Source of the DNA: Pseudonocardiales bacterium | Lineage (GTDB): Bacteria; Actinomycetota; Actinomycetes; Mycobacteriales; Pseudonocardiaceae | NCBI GenBank assembly: GCA_003244055.1 | Contig: QHBZ01000207.1 | Coordinates: 1-37,295 of the forward strand | DNA length: 37,295 bases | Direction: 5' to 3' | Shown: one piece after another, positions 16,113-23,944 of the stretch | Position numbering within the stretch: the first letter of the stretch is position 1 | How the letters are laid out: each line of letters begins with the position of its first letter | The notes under the pieces: model-generated | Told to the model about the DNA's origin: nothing | The model's database searches: none | The model's input: only the letters and a program-made list of their open reading frames with translations | Position numbers and translations under genes: made by a program

Positions 16113-17767
16113 CGCTCGGCCAGGTAGCGGTGCACCAGCGTCACCGCCATCGCGCCCTCGCCGACCGCGGAGGCAACTCGCTTCACCGACTCCGACCGCA
16201 CGTCGCCGGCGACGAACACGCCGGGCAGGCTGGACTCCAGGTAGTACGGGTCGCGGTCCAGTGGCCAGCCCGGCGGGCGGCGACCCTCGATGAGCAGGTC
16301 CGGTCCGGTGCGCACGAACCCGCGGGTGTCGCGGGTGACCACCCCGTCGAGCCACCCGGTGCCCGGTGCGGCACCGATGAAGACGAACAGATGGCCGGTC
16401 GACACCGTCTCGGTGTGCCCATCGCGGGTGTGCCGCAGCGTGAGCCGCTCCAGGTGGTCGGTGCCGTGGGCGGCCACGACCTCGGTACACGTGCGTACCG
16501 AGATGGTTCCGATCGCCCCGAGCTGCTCGATGAGGTAGTGCGACATCGACCGCTGCAGCGACTCACCGCGCACCAGCAGGACCACGCGAGCCGCGTGCCG
16601 GGAGAAGAACACCGCGGCCTGCCCGGCGGAGTTGGCCCCACCGACGATGTAGACGTCCTGGCCGGCGCAGGCCGGCGCCTCTGTCATCGCCGAGCCGTAG
16701 TAGATCCCGCGGCCGATCAGCTCGGCCACACCTGGCGCTTCCAGCGCGCGGTAGGCGACGCCGGTGGCCAGCACGACCGCGTGCGCGACCACCTCCGAGC
16801 CGTCGCCGAAGCGCACCACCCGTGACGAACCCCGCGCCTGCAAACCGACCACGTCGCGGGCCGACAACGCCTCGGCGCCGAACTTCCGCGCCTGCCGGCG
16901 GGCCCGGTCGGTCAGCTGCGCGCCGGACACCCCGTCAGGAAAGCCCAGGTAGTTCTCGATCCGGCTGCTCTGCCCGGCCTGCCCGCCACTGGCCTGCCGC
17001 TCCACCAGCACCGTGCGCAGTCCCTCCGAGGCCCCGTATACCGCCGCGCCCAGACCGGCCGGGCCGGCGCCCACCACGATCAGGTCATAGAACTGCGCGG
17101 ACGGCCGGGTGGACAGACCGACCGCATCGGCGATCTCAGCATCGCTGGGCCGCCGCAGCGACCGCCCGTCCGGGGTCACCACCAGCGGGATGTCCTCGGC
17201 AGTGGCACCGGCCGCGTCCAGCAGCCGCCGCCCCTCGGGCTCATCCACACTGAACCAGCGGTAGGGCACCGCGTTGCGGGCCAGGAAGTCCCGGGCCTGG
17301 TAGGACGGGGCGGACCAGCGGTGGCCGACGAGCTTCGTCTCCGAGATGTCCGGGTCCCCGGTGGCCCGCCAGAGCTCGAGCAGCGCGTCGACCACCGGGT
17401 AGAGCTTCTCCTCCGGCGGGTTCCACGGTTTGAGCAGGTAGTGGTCCACGTCGACCACGTTGATCGCCTGGATCGCCGCGTCGGTATCAGCGTAGGCGGT
17501 CAACAACGCGCGTCGTGCCCGCGGGAACAGGTCCATCGCCTGCTCGAGGAACTCCACGCCGTTCATCTGCGGCATCCGGTAGTCGGCCAGAATCGCCGCC
17601 ACCGGCTCACCCCGCAGCTTGAACTCCTTGAGCGCGGCTACCCCGTCAGCCGCCGAGTCCGCCCGCACGATGCGGAAATCCTCGCCGTAGCGCCGCCGCA
17701 GATCCCGCGCCACCGCGCGGGACACCCCGGGATCGTCGTCCACGGTCATCAGAACGGGCTTGCCCAT
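16109..17767 (-). CDS. response-regulator receiver fused to thioredoxin-reductase-like flavoprotein
   Basis: The protein has 552 residues. Residues 1-125 are a receiver: acidic VDDD, phospho-acceptor Asp62 in ADYRMP, Thr90, and Lys113 in LLKPW. Residues about 145-215 resemble a thioredoxin/glutaredoxin fold without cysteines. From 226 on is a low-molecular-weight thioredoxin reductase-like module: FAD site VVGAGPAGLGAAVYGASEGL, NADPH site YIVGGANSAGQAA, and the FAD-closing VFVAGDVR. The redox CxxC normally just before the NADPH site is missing; the segment reads TEAPACAGQD with a single Cys. It should therefore bind FAD and NADPH but not reduce thioredoxin in the usual way. Its partner kinase is the overlapping downstream gene. 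Confidence 0.88.
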   Translation of the reverse strand: MGKPVLMTVDDDPGVSRAVARDLRRRYGEDFRIVRADSAADGVAALKEFKLRGEPVAAILADYRMPQMNGVEFLEQAMDLFPRARRALLTAYADTDAAIQAINVVDVDHYLLKPWNPPEEKLYPVVDALLELWRATGDPDISETKLVGHRWSAPSYQARDFLARNAVPYRWFSVDEPEGRRLLDAAGATAEDIPLVVTPDGRSLRRPSDAEIADAVGLSTRPSAQFYDLIVVGAGPAGLGAAVYGASEGLRTVLVERQASGGQAGQSSRIENYLGFPDGVSGAQLTDRARRQARKFGAEALSARDVVGLQARGSSRVVRFGDGSEVVAHAVVLATGVAYRALEAPGVAELIGRGIYYGSAMTEAPACAGQDVYIVGGANSAGQAAVFFSRHAARVVLLVRGESLQRSMSHYLIEQLGAIGTISVRTCTEVVAAHGTDHLERLTLRHTRDGHTETVSTGHLFVFIGAAPGTGWLDGVVTRDTRGFVRTGPDLLIEGRRPPGWPLDRDPYYLESSLPGVFVAGDVRSESVKRVASAVGEGAMAVTLVHRYLAER

Positions 17768-17925
17768 CCCGCCACCCCCGCTCGCGCAACATGGTTGCCC
17801 TCAGCCTGCTGCAGCAGCCCCGGGCACGCCAGCGTGGTCGGTTGGCCCGCGCCGAGCCGTTGGAGGAAGTTCTAGTGTGCCGGACGTTGTCGGGCCGTAG
17901 GCTGTGAATTGGTTGATGACGCCCG

Positions 17926-18387
17926 GTGAACAGGACGGTGGCGGTGGCCGAGCGGGTGGGCGCGGGGAGCGTGCGCGTGCTGCTGGTCGCTGTGTTACTG
18001 GGCCTGATCGGGATGCACGGGCTGGCCACGGGCGAGCTGGGGGGCTGCCACGGCGGGATACCGCCGGCGCCCCTGTTGGCTGATGCGCAAGCCCCCACGA
18101 CGTCGTCGATGGCAATGGAGGTAGCAACGCACGCCGGTGGTGCCGTGATCGCAACACGATCGGGAGATTCGACCACAGGCGTGATGGCAGGCAGCGCGTG
18201 CCAATCGGTCTCACCGCAGAGGTGGCCGGGGCTGACCAGCCTGCTGGTGCTGGTGCTGGCGGTGGTCGGCTGGCTGCTGGGGTGGAGTTCGGGCTGGCCG
18301 GGGTGGATATGGCGCGATGTGACCGCTCGTGCGTCGCCGCGCTCGGGTGTGGCGCGGCTGCGCTGGGTGTGCGTGGCCAGGATCTGA
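17926..18387 (+). CDS. small membrane protein, DUF6153-like
   Basis: A 153-residue protein with two hydrophobic helices (RVLLVAVLLGLIGMHGL and LTSLLVLVLAVVGWLLGW) separated by a polar extracytoplasmic-type loop containing a lone CHGG, Met and His residues. The layout resembles the small actinobacterial family I know as DUF6153, whose function is unknown and which often lies near copper-handling genes. It is followed, about 100 bases on, by a Met/His-rich lipoprotein in the same direction. The GTG at 17926 was chosen as the only start ahead of the first helix. The family name is from memory. Confidence 0.6.
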   Translation: MNRTVAVAERVGAGSVRVLLVAVLLGLIGMHGLATGELGGCHGGIPPAPLLADAQAPTTSSMAMEVATHAGGAVIATRSGDSTTGVMAGSACQSVSPQRWPGLTSLLVLVLAVVGWLLGWSSGWPGWIWRDVTARASPRSGVARLRWVCVARI

Positions 18388-18490
18388 TCAGGCTCGTGAC
18401 GCGATGGGCTGGCCCGTCGCATCGTCGCTGATCCGTGTCCTCCGCGCACGTCACGTTGTGGCGCGCTCACCCAGAAAGGTCGTTCGTGTC

Positions 18491-19402
18491 GTGCCTGCAC
18501 GCCTGTTCTCTCGCCGCGGCTTGACCGCGATCGCAGTGTCCACACTGGCCGGGCTGGCTTTGCTGGCGGCCGGTTGTGGCACCACAACCGACTCCACCCG
18601 CGCTGGTGGGAGCACCGGCTCACTTCCCTCGACGTCAGCCGGGGCCACCATGCCCGGGATGCCGGGAATGAACGAGCCGATGCCCTCCGGTGACGGACTG
18701 TCCGCATCGGCGTCCGGATTCACCCTGACACCGGCCACCACCACGCTGCCGGCCGGCGCAGCCCAGACGTTCACCTTCCGCATCACCACCGCGGCAGGTC
18801 AGAATGTGACTCACTTCGTGCCGGAGCAGACCCAGCTGCTGCACTTCTACCTGGTTCGCTCGGACCTGACCGGGTTCGCCCACCTGCACCCGAGGATGTC
18901 CCCTGAGGGCGTCTGGTCGGTGGGGCTGCCGGCGTTGAGCCCGGGCAGCTGGCGGATCTACACCCAGTTCATCACCCCCAACCAGGCTGGCCAGCCAGTC
19001 GCGCTGGTCCTCTCGGCCCCGTTGACCGTGGCCGGGCAGGCCAGCACCGTGGCGCTGCCGTCCCCGAGCACCACCACCAGCGTCGACGGCTACGCCCTGA
19101 CCCTGTCCGGTCAGCCGGCAGCCGGGAGCGAACGCGAGCTGACGCTGACCATCGGCCGGGACGGCACACCGGTCACCGACCTGCAGCCCTACCTCGACAC
19201 CTACGCCCACCTCACCGCCATCCGCGACGGGGACCTGGCGTTTGCCCACCTACATCCCCAGGGCAGCGTGCACGGCGACCATGGCGGTCCGACCCTGACC
19301 TTCCACGCCGAGTTCCCCAAACCCGGCGACTGGCGACTGTTCATCCAATTCCAAACCAGCGGCACGCTGCACACCGCGGCAACAACGGTGCACGTCAGCT
19401 GA
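18491..19402 (+). CDS. Met/His-rich secreted lipoprotein with duplicated FAHLHP domain
   Basis: A 303-residue lipoprotein: signal peptide and lipobox LALLAAGC, then a Met-rich linker (MPGMPGMNEPM). Two similar beta domains follow; each contains FAHLHP and ends in PGSWRIYTQF or PGDWRLFIQF, indicating an internal duplication. The Met clusters and paired His residues suggest binding of a soft metal such as copper outside the cell, but that is inference. GTG at 18491 follows GAAAGG at 18474-18479. The longer in-frame extension to 18329 overlaps the upstream gene and is rejected. The 3' end converges closely on the NmrA-type gene. Confidence 0.82.
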   Translation: MPARLFSRRGLTAIAVSTLAGLALLAAGCGTTTDSTRAGGSTGSLPSTSAGATMPGMPGMNEPMPSGDGLSASASGFTLTPATTTLPAGAAQTFTFRITTAAGQNVTHFVPEQTQLLHFYLVRSDLTGFAHLHPRMSPEGVWSVGLPALSPGSWRIYTQFITPNQAGQPVALVLSAPLTVAGQASTVALPSPSTTTSVDGYALTLSGQPAAGSERELTLTIGRDGTPVTDLQPYLDTYAHLTAIRDGDLAFAHLHPQGSVHGDHGGPTLTFHAEFPKPGDWRLFIQFQTSGTLHTAATTVHVS

Positions 19403-19418
19403 TCCACGTGCGTAGCGG

Positions 19419-20279
19419 TCACCGGAAGTCGCTGGCGTGGTCGGCGGCCCATTGCTGAAACGTCCGCGCCCGGGCTCCGGTGAGGTCCTTCACCGTGGAG
19501 GTAACCGGTTCCGGGTGCCGCACCATCTCGGCCTGACCCTTGAGGATCGAGTCCACGAGTGTGGCGGGCATGCCACCGAAGAGTTCCTGACGCGCGATCT
19601 CGGGTGCAAGCTCCTCAAAGCGGACAGGGCGGCCGATCGCCTCGCCGATCGCGTGAGCCTGTTCGCCCTGGGTGAGCTGGCTGGGTCCGGTCAGGTGATA
19701 CCACTTCCCGCCGTGTCCCTCCTCGGTCAGCGTGCGCACTGCCACGGCCCCGATGTCGTGCTCGTGAATCAGGGTCCGTGTCGCCGCACCGTAAAACCAG
19801 CGCAGCACGTTTCCGGCGCGAATCTGGTCCGCCCACATCAGTGTGTTCGCCGCGAACCCGCTAGGGCGCAGGAAAGTCCATTCCATGCCGGACTGTTCAA
19901 TCAGGCGCTCCACGCGTGCGTGGGACCCGATGATCCCTCCAGCATTCTCGTTCGGATTTTCTGCTACACCCGCAGCTGAGAGGTAGACGATACGGCCCAC
20001 GTGTTCCGTGATTTTCGCGATGACCGCGGGCGCGGCGTCGTCGGCTTGAAGAGTGGGGAAGACCAGGAATACTGCGTCGACGCCCTCGAGGGCGGTGTCC
20101 AGGGTGTCCGCGTCGGACAGGTCACCGCCCACGACCTCGACGCCGTCGGGCAGCGCGGTGGCATCGGGCTTGCGGGTGAGCGCACGGACGACAGCGCCCG
20201 TGCCCAAGAGTTGGACGACCACCTGTCCACCGATCTTACCGGTTGCTCCGGTGACCAGAATCGTGCTGTTTTTTGTCAT
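19419..20279 (-). CDS. NmrA/SDR-type NAD(P)-binding oxidoreductase
   Basis: A 286-residue atypical short-chain dehydrogenase: N-terminal ILVTGATGKIGGQVVVQLL binds NAD(P), followed by GVDAVFLVFPT, YLSAAGVAENPNENAG and the substrate region RPSGFAANTLMWADQIR. The catalytic YxxxK of classical SDRs is replaced, as in NmrA-like quinone reductases and redox-sensing regulators. It may reduce quinones or azo compounds or act as a redox sensor. It is intact, with an ATG start, and lies at the left edge of the decayed accessory region. Confidence 0.86.
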   Translation of the reverse strand: MTKNSTILVTGATGKIGGQVVVQLLGTGAVVRALTRKPDATALPDGVEVVGGDLSDADTLDTALEGVDAVFLVFPTLQADDAAPAVIAKITEHVGRIVYLSAAGVAENPNENAGGIIGSHARVERLIEQSGMEWTFLRPSGFAANTLMWADQIRAGNVLRWFYGAATRTLIHEHDIGAVAVRTLTEEGHGGKWYHLTGPSQLTQGEQAHAIGEAIGRPVRFEELAPEIARQELFGGMPATLVDSILKGQAEMVRHPEPVTSTVKDLTGARARTFQQWAADHASDFR

Positions 20280-20501
20280 GAAGCCTGCTTCCTTGTCGCA
20301 GCGGAATCGTCCCGCAAGGCTAAGACGTCAACAAAAGTTGAGGTCAAGCCGTCGTAGGCGTAGACAGGCCGCGTGGGTAGCGCCAGCGGGCCGGGCCAAG
20401 AACAACGCATTCGACTGGCATGCGACGGGCCTCACCGTGGGATCGAGGACCCAGCACGCCCAACGCGCACACATCGGCCACGAGCCTGATGCACCAGGGG
20501 T

Positions 20502-20690
20502 GGACAGCCGGTATGGAACTACCTGGGCGTCGACCTGCGCGCCGGGTTCTGGCTGCGCCGGATGGCGCACGAAATGGCGGTGCACCGGGCCGACGTGGCG
20601 CTCACCGTGGACGCCCCGTTCGCACTCGACGCAGACGTGGCTGAATACACACCAATAGCTCCGTTCCATAGCCGGAACCGGTCAGTGGAC
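20502..20690 (+). pseudogene. fragment of mycothiol-dependent maleylpyruvate isomerase-family protein
   Basis: One frame reads PVWNYLGVDLRAGFWLRRMA and HEMAVHRADVALTVDAPFAL. The RRMAHExAVHRAD block is the metal-site helix of the MDMPI/DinB-like mycothiol enzymes of actinomycetes. Neither a start nor the C-terminal domain is present; upstream bases (20280-20500) do not continue the family, and the frame runs into the 3' end of the opposing hydrolase. This is a relic of about 60 codons. Confidence 0.6.
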
Positions 20691-20693
20691 GGG

Positions 20694-21384
20694 TCAGAGG
20701 CCGCCGATGAAGTCGTACAGGCGGTCGGGCCGTCGTGCATGACGTTGTGCCGGTAGCCCATTGGTGCACGGTGAACTCGGGGTCGGCGCTGACCTTGGCC
20801 GTGGAGGCCGCCAGGGGTGACTCCCCAGGCCAACCTGTGGCCTCGATGTAGTGCTTGGCCGGCACGGACCGCCAGGCGCCGGTGAGCTTCGAGCGCTGCA
20901 CCAGCGTGCCCAGGGGATGCGGCCGGGCGCGCGGGTCAAAGAACGGCAGGGGGTCGACGGCGACACCGGTTCGTCCAGCGTCCTGGATGTACCACGCGCG
21001 TTCCTCGTCGTTGGTCATCGACCAGGCGGAGTCGCCGTTCTCGGGCACGAAGGCGTCGAGGTAGACCAACGCCCGCACGCGCTGCGGGGCGCGGTCGGCG
21101 ACCCCGCTGATGATGCTGCCGCCGTAGCTGTGGCCGACCAAGACGACGTCGCGCCCGTCAGCCGCCTGCTCGTCTTGGTCGGCAGGTGTGGCGAGCATCG
21201 CGGCGGTAGCTTGCTCGACGTGGTCGTCGAGGGAAACGCACCGCTCAAGCGCGGCGGCGTCCGGGTCCAGGCCGACCGGGGTCACGGCGACCGCGGCGTG
21301 GCCGGCGGCAGCGAGACGGTCGACCAGCGGCTGGTACCACCAGCCGCCGTGGCAGGCACCCGGGACGAGCACGTAGGTGGTCAC
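20694..21384 (-). pseudogene. alpha/beta-fold hydrolase with two C-terminal frameshifts
   Basis: The first 210 residues are a good alpha/beta hydrolase: YVLVPGACHGGWWYQPLVDR with the oxyanion loop, nucleophile in VLVGHSYGGSIISG, and LVYLDAFVPENGDS. The GTG at 21384 has AAGGAGG nine bases upstream, better than the GTG at 21393 that abuts it. Near the end the frame breaks twice: reading on through two missing C/G bases (near 20744-20752 and 20724-20732) restores NVMHDGP and then DRLYDFIGGL with a stop at 20694. The catalytic His is expected exactly there. It is either a decaying gene or two homopolymer sequencing errors. Confidence 0.75.
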
Positions 21385-21475
21385 CTCGGGCACCCTCCTT
21401 CGGATTGGCCCTGCGGGGTGTTGTCAGCGGTCAAGGGCCGTCGACGAAGCGCTTGTGCACGATGATGCCCCTCGG

Positions 21476-21850
21476 TCATCGCCCCATGGCCGTGGCCAGT
21501 TCCCGCGCGTCGAACGTCACCCGGATGGTCGTGATCTTTCCGTTCTTGGTGTGGCTCCAGTTCACGGTCGGGCATGGTGGCGCGATCGAGGTGTGCACGT
21601 CGAACCAGGTCAGCACGTCGGGGCCGTCAACGAACCTCTTGTGGATCACAATGTCGGTCATGATCTGGGCCATTCCCCGCAGACCCTGAATGCAGGTGTC
21701 GGCGTCGTCGGCCGTGCCCAGCGGTCCCCGGAAGGTGACATCGTCGGCCAGGATGGATCGCAACGTGATGAAGTCCTTGTCCTGCCATGCCCGGAAGTAG
21801 GTCGTGGCCAGCGCCGCGGGATCTGCGGTGGTGGCGGGTGCACTGTTCAT
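21476..21850 (-). CDS. NTF2/SnoaL-like small domain protein
   Basis: A 124-residue cone-like NTF2 fold: ATTYFRAWQDKDFITLRSIL, DDVTFRGPLGTADDADT, IHKRFVDGPDVLTWFDVH and KITTIRVTFDARELA. Family members are SnoaL-type cyclases, ketosteroid-isomerase-like enzymes or ligand-binding proteins; no catalytic pair can be assigned. The ATG at 21850 is unambiguous. It lies about 90 bases beyond the hydrolase start in the same direction and may be cotranscribed with it. It is complete, unlike most neighbours. Confidence 0.78.
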   Translation of the reverse strand: MNSAPATTADPAALATTYFRAWQDKDFITLRSILADDVTFRGPLGTADDADTCIQGLRGMAQIMTDIVIHKRFVDGPDVLTWFDVHTSIAPPCPTVNWSHTKNGKITTIRVTFDARELATAMGR

Positions 21851-21890
21851 AGAGGCGGTGTGCCCAGTACTCGACGGATGTACTCCTTTG

Positions 21891-22080
21891 ATGACCGATC
21901 CTCAGGTCCGTGAGTGCGCGCTCGGTCTGCCCGGAGTGACCGAGCGCGAGACCCGGGGGCATCCGACGGCGCAGCCATCTCCCACCTCGAGGGCAAGAAT
22001 CTGTTGCCCGGCGATCACCAGGTCTGGTTGGTACACGACGTACGCCGAACTCACGCCTCGCAGGACCGGTGCCCAGGTGT
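21891..22080 (+). pseudogene. possible MmcQ/YjbR-like N-terminal fragment
   Basis: The ATG at 21891 opens a frame reading MTDPQVRECALGLPGVTERE, similar to the first helix of MmcQ/YjbR-family proteins. After about 26 codons the similarity stops and another frame (SHLEGKNLLPGDHQVWLVH) looks more coding. No complete domain can be rebuilt. The assignment is weak. Confidence 0.3.
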
Positions 22081-22139
22081 CCTGATCGTCCTAGTCGAAC
22101 GGTGGCTGTCCGGAACGCGCAGAGTCAGTCGTCGGTGAC

Positions 22140-22401
22140 CATGACGGTGGCGCCGCCGGTGGCGAAATTCGCGAGGTCGGCTATCACGGCTTTGCCTTCG
22201 TCGGAGGTGATGCCCGCGGGTATGTCAGCAGCTGGCCGGCCGACGCATTCCGCGAGGGCGTGGACGTCGAGTCCGCCGTCGACTCTTTCGCCGCGCTGTG
22301 CAACATCGACGTCTCCGCGTGCTCACCCAAGAACGAGGCTGGTCCACCGACCAGGTCGAGCGGTGGTGGTACGAATCACTCGCCCGGCTTCTGCTCCCCT
22401 G
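22140..22401 (+). pseudogene. TetR-family regulator, C-terminal remnant with frameshift
   Basis: Frames here join into the end of a TetR ligand domain: YVSSWPADAFREGVDVESAV, DSFAALCNIDV, then after a one-base shift near 22315 VLTQERGWSTDQVERWWYES ending LARLLLP at the stop. The N-terminal helix-turn-helix is absent. The gene converges on the SDR remnant downstream. Confidence 0.6.
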
Positions 22402-22525
22402 ACAAGGCCGCAAGCAACGCCTTCACCACGCTGCGGAGAACCGCAGCGTCACCTACTGAGGCGGGTCGTGGGGGCGATCGCACAGCAGGTTTCGAGCATC
22501 TGGCGTGCCGGACCGCACGGACGTG

Positions 22526-23150
22526 TTACCAGGCCACTGGGCCGTCCCGGTCGATGAATGTGCCCGACGCCGCGTCGGCGGGCAGGGTGGCCGCCGTGAG
22601 CACGACCTGCGCTGCTTGGTCCGCGGTCCGCGGCGCCTGCTCCCGGTTGATGGGGTGAGGTCGGTCTGGACGAATCCCGGACACACCGAGGTCACCTTGA
22701 TGTCGGTGTCGGCCAGCTTCTTGCTCAGCCCGATGGTGATGCTGTTCAACGCCGCCTTCGAGCTTTGGTAAGCCGGCACGACCATGGCGTAGTAGGGCGA
22801 GTCCGGGTTGGCCTGCTCTACCAGCGATCCCATCGTCGAGGAGACGTTGACGATCCGGCCGGCCTCGCTGCCGCGCAGCAGCGGAAGGAAAGCTTCGATG
22901 ACCGTGACCGGTCCGACGACGTTGGTGTCGAATGTCTCCTGGAACATCGCCGGGTCGGCGAACTCGAGCTCCACGGAGTCGGTGGCCTCGGGCAGGATTC
23001 CGGCATTGTTGATCAGGATGTCCAGGTGTTCGTGCCGCTCACGCACCTGCTTCGCCGCGTCGGCCACGCTCGAGGATGACGTGACGTCGAGCACCAGCCA
23101 CTCTGCATCCAGGCCCTCGGCGATCAGCTGTTCGGCGGCGTCACGGCACG
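22526..23150 (-). pseudogene. short-chain dehydrogenase, 5'-truncated and frameshifted
   Basis: About 200 residues of a classical SDR: VLDVTSSSSVADAAKQ, the DILINNAGILPE strand, GRIVNVSSTMGSL, and the catalytic VPAYQSSKAALNS (Tyr and Lys). The N-terminal TGxxxGIG cofactor loop is gone, replaced at about 23150 by the AbiEii fragment in another frame. Near 22650-22660 a C/G run is one base short; correcting it restores a normal end, ADAASGTFIDRDGPVAW, stopping at 22526-22528. Without the cofactor loop it cannot be an active enzyme as read. Confidence 0.78.
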
Positions 23151-23450
23151 CGATTCGTCGCGGATTCTCGGGAGCGCGTCGATGACCAGCTCGCGTACGG
23201 CCAGACCATCCGCCGCGCCACTCGTGACCGCGAGGTCGAGGTCCTTTGTCGCCCTCGCCCGTCCCCCCAGCCTGAATTCCAGAGCCGCCCCGCCCTTGAG
23301 AATCCACTGGGTTCCGGCGTCCACGGATAGCCGCACGGCGAGGCGGTCGAACACCACTCCGCGGCGTAGCCCGCCGGTGTTGTCTGACTCTTGCTCGAGC
23401 CGGGTTTCCAGCGCGCGGCGCCGGGCGATCCCGTCCGAATACCGCCTCAC
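23151..23450 (-). pseudogene. AbiEii-type nucleotidyltransferase toxin, 3'-truncated
   Basis: The GTG at 23450 overlaps the stop of the AbiEi remnant (GTGA). About 99 residues match the start of AbiEii/AbiGii toxins: WILKGGAALEFRLGGRARAT followed by KDLDLAV, the nucleotidyltransferase signature with its metal-binding Asp pair. The protein then stops matching near 23151, where the SDR remnant begins; full-length members are roughly 280 residues or more. The toxin therefore lacks most of its catalytic and helical domains and should be inactive. Confidence 0.78.
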
Positions 23451-23774
23451 CCCGCCTCCGCTCGCAGAGCCCGCTCCACAACCAGCTCAGCCTGTGGACC
23501 GAGCTTCTGAGCCGCGTGCAGCAGGCTCCGGCGGCTGGCCGCCCCCGGCCGAGCAGCTCTTCGATCGCCGAGTCGACGACGTCCTGGTCAGCCTCTGCTG
23601 CGGCCGTCTCGACGGCAGCCCGCAGAGGGGTGGTAACGCGGAAACCTTCGTGTGCTCGACGTCCGTCTCGGCCAGTTCGCAGCGATGCAGTACTACTGCC
23701 CTGTCTTCTGCCGGAAGCTGGACGGCACCCGTCAGATGGATCTCCGCGGGATTCGCGATGCCGAGGTCACTGCT
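23447..23774 (-). pseudogene. AbiEi-type antitoxin remnant
   Basis: Stitched from three frames, this reads EIHLTGAVQLPAEDRAVVLH then RCELAETDVEH, then HEGFRVTTPLRAAVETAA, then VVDSAIEELLGR and SRRSLLHAAQKLG with a final helix ending at 23447-23449. GFRVTTPLR is the conserved centre of type IV antitoxin AbiEi. The N-terminal winged helix that binds its promoter is missing, ending just before the long palindrome at 23783. Two frame breaks lie near 23650 and at a run of five C/G (23542-23546) that seems one short. It is not functional as read. Confidence 0.65.
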
Positions 23775-23782
23775 TCACCCAC

Positions 23783-23854
23783 ATCGTGATCGTCGAAACT
23801 GAGCTGTAGCCGTGCGCAACTGCACGGTCACAGCTCAGTTTCGACGATCACGAT
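23783..23854. repeat. 72-base near-perfect palindrome (25-bp arms plus inner stem)
   Basis: Arms 23783-23807 and 23830-23854 are exact 25-base reverse complements; inside them a second 6-bp stem (CCGTGC/GCACGG, 23810-23815 and 23822-23827) closes a six-base loop, with only two mismatched pairs between. It lies between two remnants reading away from it. It could be a bidirectional terminator, a REP/MITE-like element or a deletion scar. I see no second copy in the window. Confidence 0.9.
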
Positions 23855-23944
23855 CCGGGCACTGCGGCCGGTGGGCCTGCCACTGTGCCGACGTGGCCGT
23901 TGCAGTGTGATCAACGGGGATGCGTTGATTGTTATGGGAAGGTC

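Noticed and set aside
14682-16490. Kinase frame extended to 16490
   Set aside because: The extra 126 residues are low-complexity Arg/His-rich antisense-type sequence inside the receiver-fusion gene; ATG 16112 overlaps that gene's stop and begins the cNMP domain correctly.
22130-22310. Leftward frame reading DLANFATGGATVMVTDD
   Set aside because: It looked coding but has no start and is antisense to the better-supported TetR remnant on the other strand.
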